Assembly: GCA_011049795.1 (NCBI GenBank)
Contig: DRHD01000213.1
Location: 1-21,052 of the forward strand
DNA: 21,052 nt
Origin: Porticoccus sp.
GTDB lineage: Bacteria > Pseudomonadota > Gammaproteobacteria > Pseudomonadales > Porticoccaceae
Reading direction: 5' to 3'
This document shows, one piece after another, positions 17,458 through 21,052 of the stretch. The position numbers were made by a program, and so were the translations under genes. The notes under the pieces were generated by a model. The model had not been told where the DNA came from and searched no databases. It saw only the letters and a list, made by a program, of their open reading frames with translations. Each line of letters begins with the position of its first letter. The stretch's first letter is position 1.

Positions 17458-18632
17458 TAAACTTCCTGCTGAATGACCGCTATAGCACACTGACGGGCCA
17501 GTTGATCGGTCGCTTGGACAGCCTCAAGGGTGTCAGGTTCAGTGATTGGCGTATCTGCCAACACCGTCGCCACGACGTCTGCTATCCGGGTGAATGGAAT
17601 CTCTCCATTAAGAAAGGCTTCCACCGCCACTTCATTGGCAGCATTAAGCAATGTAGGGGCACTTCCTCCCAAACGAGCTGCGTCCATAGCTAGCGCTAAA
17701 CAGGGAAAACGCTTCAAATCAGGAGCCTCAAAATCCAGTCGTGCGGTACCAATAATATCGAGAGTGGCAACGCCTGAGCTTATTCGCTCTGGCCAAGCCA
17801 TTGCATGAGCAATGGGTGTCCGCATATCAGGATTACCCAGTTGCGCAAGTACAGAGCCATCCACATACTCAACCATGGAGTGAATCACACTCTGGGAATG
17901 TATGACCACCTCTATCTGATCAGGCGATAGATCGAACAACCAACAAGCCTCGATTAATTCAAGTCCCTTGTTCATCATGGTGGCAGAATCCACCGAAATT
18001 TTTCGACCCATATCCCAATTCGGGTGGGCACAAGCCTGCTCTGGTGTTATTCCATCCAGAGTATCCAGTGGTGCTGTTCTGAAGGGCCCACCGGAAGCCG
18101 TTAGTAATATCTTCTGTACGCCACCACTATGATTAGGGCCATAACCCTGAGGCAGGCATTGAAAGATGGCATTATGCTCACTGTCAATTGGCAGCAATAT
18201 AGCACCAGCCTCACGAACAGCATCCATAAACAAACTGCCCGCCATCACCAATGCTTCCTTGTTTGCCAACAGGAGTTTCTTGCCGGCACGAGCCGCTTCT
18301 AGGGTTGGCAACAACCCTGCAGCACCAACAATGGCAGCCATCACCATATCGACATCAGGAGCAGTGGCTATCTGGCACAATCCCTCCACGCCATATAAAA
18401 CACAGGTATCGGAGTGGCCTTCTACCAATAATGTCTGCAACTGCTCAGCACTGGTCTGATCAGCAACCACTGCATAACGTGGCTTAAATTTCTTACACTG
18501 TTCAGCAAGCTCTACCACGCGAGAATGTCCGCTGAGAGCATAAATCTGAAAACGGTCTGGGTGACGCGCCACCACATCTAATGTGCTGACACCGATGGAC
18601 CCGGTAGCGCCAAGTATTGTTAATTTCTGCAT
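17457..18632 (-). CDS. dxr: 1-deoxy-D-xylulose 5-phosphate reductoisomerase
   Basis: Dxr (IspC) converts DXP to 2-C-methyl-D-erythritol 4-phosphate with NADPH, the committed step of the non-mevalonate isoprenoid pathway, in the cytosol. NADPH-binding GATGSIG is at residues 8-14. The metal site is seen in [15 protein letters not shown], followed by [33 protein letters not shown] split over the substrate loop, and [18 protein letters not shown]. Length is 391 residues (398 in E. coli). ATG at 18632 gives the family start [15 protein letters not shown] at 18653 would add seven residues overlapping cdsA. The start lies four bases after the cdsA stop. The pathway feeds UppS, encoded two genes upstream. 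Confidence 0.97.
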   Translation of the reverse strand: MQKLTILGATGSIGVSTLDVVARHPDRFQIYALSGHSRVVELAEQCKKFKPRYAVVADQTSAEQLQTLLVEGHSDTCVLYGVEGLCQIATAPDVDMVMAAIVGAAGLLPTLEAARAGKKLLLANKEALVMAGSLFMDAVREAGAILLPIDSEHNAIFQCLPQGYGPNHSGGVQKILLTASGGPFRTAPLDTLDGITPEQACAHPNWDMGRKISVDSATMMNKGLELIEACWLFDLSPDQIEVVIHSQSVIHSMVEYVDGSVLAQLGNPDMRTPIAHAMAWPERISSGVATLDIIGTARLDFEAPDLKRFPCLALAMDAARLGGSAPTLLNAANEVAVEAFLNGEIPFTRIADVVATVLADTPITEPDTLEAVQATDQLARQCAIAVIQQEV

Positions 18633-18636
18633 AGAC

Positions 18637-19479
18637 TCAGAACTGAATACCACTATAGATAAACATCAATGTGAACACGGGCAGTGCAGCCGTCAGGCTA
18701 TCTACCCGATCTAGCACGCCGCCATGACCTGGCAAGATACTACCACTGTCCTTAATACCACGATGGCGTTTAACCATACTCTCCAACAAATCACCGAGCA
18801 CTGAAGCTAGTACGGTTATCATCGTCATCACAGCCAACAGTACCCAGGTTCGACTATCAAGTTTCAACATTGCACCAAGTAATATGACAACGACCACATT
18901 GACAACAATACCGCCCAACAAACCTTCCCAAGTCTTTTTCGGGCTAACACTTGATGCCAGCTTGTGCTTACCAAAATGACGGCCTGAAAAATAGGCTCCA
19001 ATATCAGCAAGGGCTACAACCATGACCACCAGTAAAATCACCCACTCACCCTGAGCAGAATGAACCAAGATAACTAATGCTGACCAAGTGGGCACCAATA
19101 CGAAAAAGCCCATGACACCTCGTACCCAGCCGCTTCCCCATAATATGGCACTACTGGGATAACCCTGCACCCAGAGTAATGCGATAGCCCACCAAGGCAC
19201 CATCGTCATCAATAAACTGCGCCCTGGATCTAGCTCGATTGAGCCTTCTGCTGACAACCCCAAAACGTAAGCCGCAACTACCAGAAGAACTGCTAATGCT
19301 GCTGTGTAGACTAGCCTCAACGGAATACCAGAAATACTCGATAAATCTGACCACTCCCAAGCCGCATAGATAACCACCACGGCCATTGCCAAGGAAAATA
19401 AATAGGGATTCAGTGCGAACAAAGCCAAGAGAAATACCGCAGCAATAACAATTGCTGTGGCAATACGTTGTTTAAGCAC
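18637..19479 (-). CDS. cdsA: Phosphatidate cytidylyltransferase
   Basis: CdsA makes CDP-diacylglycerol from phosphatidate and CTP, the branch point of phospholipid synthesis, in the inner membrane. The family signature near the C terminus is complete: [20 protein letters not shown] followed by GVLDRVDS. About seven or eight hydrophobic segments precede it, including [20 protein letters not shown] near residue 10 and [22 protein letters not shown] chose GTG at 19479, giving [11 protein letters not shown], which fits E. coli MLKYRLISAFV. It has GGAG seven bases upstream. The longer frame to 19602 runs antisense-free but inside uppS and adds 41 unconserved residues. Length is 280 residues (285 in E. 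coli). The start overlaps the uppS end by eight bases. The CTP it uses comes from PyrG. Confidence 0.96.
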   Translation of the reverse strand: MLKQRIATAIVIAAVFLLALFALNPYLFSLAMAVVVIYAAWEWSDLSSISGIPLRLVYTAALAVLLVVAAYVLGLSAEGSIELDPGRSLLMTMVPWWAIALLWVQGYPSSAILWGSGWVRGVMGFFVLVPTWSALVILVHSAQGEWVILLVVMVVALADIGAYFSGRHFGKHKLASSVSPKKTWEGLLGGIVVNVVVVILLGAMLKLDSRTWVLLAVMTMITVLASVLGDLLESMVKRHRGIKDSGSILPGHGGVLDRVDSLTAALPVFTLMFIYSGIQF

Positions 19480-20233
19480 TTTCTTTCTCCGCCCCAACTG
19501 CCTGTGCATCCCGCATTCCAAAGCGGCGCTGGCGTCGTTGATACTCACGAATCGCCCCATCAAAAGCTGCCCCATCAAAATCAGGCCAGTAGCAATCGGC
19601 AAAGTAGAATTCAGTGTAAGCCATCTGCCATAACAAAAAGTTGCTGACCCGCTGCTCCCCTGCAGTTCGGATACAAAGATCCGGCGCTGGAAGATCAGAC
19701 AAATTCATCTGCTGCTGCATCAATTCTTCGGTAATATCCTCTGGGCGTAAACGACCACTCTGAACCTGGCGTGAAAGTTCACGAGCACTTTCAGTAATAT
19801 CCCAGCGGCCACCATAATCAAGGGCAAGAACCAGCGTCTGCTTACCCTTCTCAGTAGCAGACTCAGTATCAGCGATCAGCTTTTTTAATCGGTTACTAAA
19901 ATGATCTCTTCGACCAATAACACGAAGCCTGACACCCCGCTCCTTTAACTGTTTCACTTCTTTTTTCAGGTAGCTGGCCAGCAGCGACATCAATGCCCTG
20001 ACTTCAACCTCAGGGCGCTTCCAGTTTTCACTACTAAAGGCAAACAGTGTGAGCACGTCAATATCGTGCTTTTGACAGGCATCAAGAACATCCCTGACTC
20101 TTTCTGCGCCAACTTCATGACCAGCAGCACCAGACAACCCCCGCTGGGTAGCCCAACGGTTGTTGCCGTCCATGATAATCGCCACATGACGCAGGGGGTG
20201 CGTTTGAGAGGGCCGGATTAGCGGTGTGCTCAT
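19472..20233 (-). CDS. uppS: Undecaprenyl diphosphate synthase
   Basis: UppS (IspU) adds eight isopentenyl units in cis to farnesyl diphosphate, giving the C55 lipid that carries peptidoglycan and O-antigen units. HVAIIMDGNNRWA contains the catalytic aspartate at residue 22. AAGHEVGAERVR, LTLFAFSSENWKRP, LALDYGGRWDI, DLCIRTAGEQRVSNFLLWQMAYTEFYF (two adjoining motifs) and the WPDF close are all as in the family. Length is 253 residues, as in E. coli. It starts 29 bases after the frr stop, with a weak ribosome-binding site. Confidence 0.98.
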   Translation of the reverse strand: MSTPLIRPSQTHPLRHVAIIMDGNNRWATQRGLSGAAGHEVGAERVRDVLDACQKHDIDVLTLFAFSSENWKRPEVEVRALMSLLASYLKKEVKQLKERGVRLRVIGRRDHFSNRLKKLIADTESATEKGKQTLVLALDYGGRWDITESARELSRQVQSGRLRPEDITEELMQQQMNLSDLPAPDLCIRTAGEQRVSNFLLWQMAYTEFYFADCYWPDFDGAAFDGAIREYQRRQRRFGMRDAQAVGAEKESA

Positions 20234-20262
20234 TGTCAGGGTAAAAGTCCCAAGAGGATCAA

Positions 20263-20820
20263 TCAGATTTCCATAAGGTCGACTTCTTTAGCAGAAAGCG
20301 CCTTATCGACCTGTTGAATGTACTTATCAGTAATTTTCTGCACCTCATCCTGAGCGCGATGCTCCTCATCCTCACTAATCTCTTTATCTTTCTGTAATTC
20401 CTTAATATCCGACAACACATCTCGGCGGATATTACGAACAGATACCCGAGCAGATTCAGCCTCTGCTCGCGCTTTTTTGATAAAGCCTTTGCGAGTTTCC
20501 TCAGTCAACTGAGGCATAGGGATGCGAATCAGCTCTCCCATCGTGGAAGGATTAAGCCCTAGATCCGACTTGAGAATCGCTTTCTCAACTTCAGGCACCA
20601 AACTCTTTTCCCAGACGGAGATAGATAGGGTTCTCGCATCCAGTACAGAAACATTTCCTACTTGACCTAACGGTGTATCAACACCGTAATAAGAAACCAT
20701 CAGGCCATCCAGCAGGCTAGGGTGAGCCCGGCCAGTCCGAATTTTATTAAATGCATTTCCCAGCGCCTCGACACTCTTGGTCATCCGCACTTCAGCATCT
20801 TGCTTCAGCTCATTAATCAT
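20263..20820 (-). CDS. frr: Ribosome recycling factor
   Basis: Frr works with EF-G to split the post-termination ribosome so that subunits, tRNA and mRNA are released. The 185 residues equal the E. coli length. The three-helix bundle and beta domain are recognisable from [68 protein letters not shown] and the KEVDLMEI end. ATG at 20820 lies inside the last codons of pyrH (ATGATTAA), an eight-base overlap that suggests coupled translation. Placement after pyrH is universal in this cluster. Confidence 0.98.
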   Translation of the reverse strand: MINELKQDAEVRMTKSVEALGNAFNKIRTGRAHPSLLDGLMVSYYGVDTPLGQVGNVSVLDARTLSISVWEKSLVPEVEKAILKSDLGLNPSTMGELIRIPMPQLTEETRKGFIKKARAEAESARVSVRNIRRDVLSDIKELQKDKEISEDEEHRAQDEVQKITDKYIQQVDKALSAKEVDLMEI

Positions 20821-21052
20821 TGTGACGTTCCTTGATCAACGTTCCCTCATCACCACCGACAACAATATTCAACAGTGCACCGGGTTTGGACATACGGAAT
20901 ACCCTCAGCGGCATCTCTTGCTCACGGCAGAGACAAATGGCTGTTAAATCCATGACCCCGAGTTTTTTCTCTAAGGCCTCGTCGTAGGTTAGATGAGAGT
21001 ACATAGTAGCATTTGGGTCTATCATGGGGTCGGCAGAGTATACACCGTCCAC
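20813..21052 (-). CDS. pyrH: UMP kinase, C-terminal part (runs off the window)
   Basis: UMP kinase phosphorylates UMP to UDP at the start of pyrimidine nucleotide synthesis, the pathway that ends in PyrG at the other end of the window. About 80 C-terminal residues are visible, beginning at [18 protein letters not shown], the nucleotide-binding end of the amino-acid-kinase fold. The [20 protein letters not shown] helix and [20 protein letters not shown] strand follow. The tail LIKERHND is a few residues longer than the E. coli end. The start codon is beyond 21052; the GTG at the edge is an internal valine. The stop overlaps the frr start. Confidence 0.96.
   Translation of the reverse strand: MDGVYSADPMIDPNATMYSHLTYDEALEKKLGVMDLTAICLCREQEMPLRVFRMSKPGALLNIVVGGDEGTLIKERHND

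Noticed and set aside
19480..19602. N-terminal extension of cdsA by 41 residues
   Set aside because: Lies inside uppS in another frame, is not in the family, and GTG at 19479 has a well-placed GGAG site and the family N terminus.

Overview
The window is a 21 kb piece of a gammaproteobacterial chromosome of moderate GC content. It carries the conserved essential cluster pyrH-frr-uppS-cdsA-dxr-rseP-bamA-skp-lpxD-fabZ-lpxA-lpxB-rnhB-dnaE-accA-tilS-pyrG, all read on the minus strand, so biological order runs from high to low coordinates. Gene content, order and protein lengths match the Escherichia/Pseudomonas arrangement closely. The one unexpected gene suggests a free-living, probably aquatic relative of the Pseudomonadales/Cellvibrionales rather than an enteric, but the genus cannot be fixed from sequence alone.

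Layout, right to left. 21052-20263: end of pyrH (UMP kinase) overlapping frr (ribosome recycling). 20233-17457: uppS, cdsA and dxr, giving the undecaprenyl carrier, CDP-diacylglycerol and isoprenoid precursors, packed with tiny gaps or overlaps. 17457-13165: rseP (envelope-stress protease), bamA (outer-membrane protein insertion) and skp (periplasmic chaperone). 13116-9691: lpxD, fabZ, lpxA and lpxB, which make lipid A, with FabZ supplying the competing fatty-acid branch. 9691-4235: rnhB, dnaE and accA (RNase HII, replicative polymerase, acetyl-CoA carboxylase alpha). 2501-1173: tilS (tRNA-Ile lysidine synthetase). 939-82: the first half of pyrG (CTP synthase). Together they supply the growing envelope, replication and the nucleotide pool.

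Two places depart from the standard cluster. First, a plus-strand gene (2853-4169) sits between tilS and accA. It encodes a protein with an unusual N-terminal conserved domain, then the SWRRC/GAF/PAS-like sensory half of AcoR-type regulators, but with no AAA+ module and no DNA-binding helix-turn-helix. Its 351-bp upstream gap holds repeated 13-mers and 9-mers on a 35/70-bp spacing, a perfect 14-bp palindrome and a TATACT -10 box. This is the most plausible undescribed element here. Second, bases 1-81 are an exact reverse complement of 540-620 inside pyrG, which breaks pyrG after about 286 codons. This looks like a fold-back chimera at a contig end, not biology.

Several starts were moved from the longest possible frame to internal codons on family alignment and ribosome-binding-site evidence: pyrG, tilS, rseP, dxr, cdsA, rnhB and the GAF gene. 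No RNA genes, insertion sequences, CRISPR arrays or prophage genes were seen.
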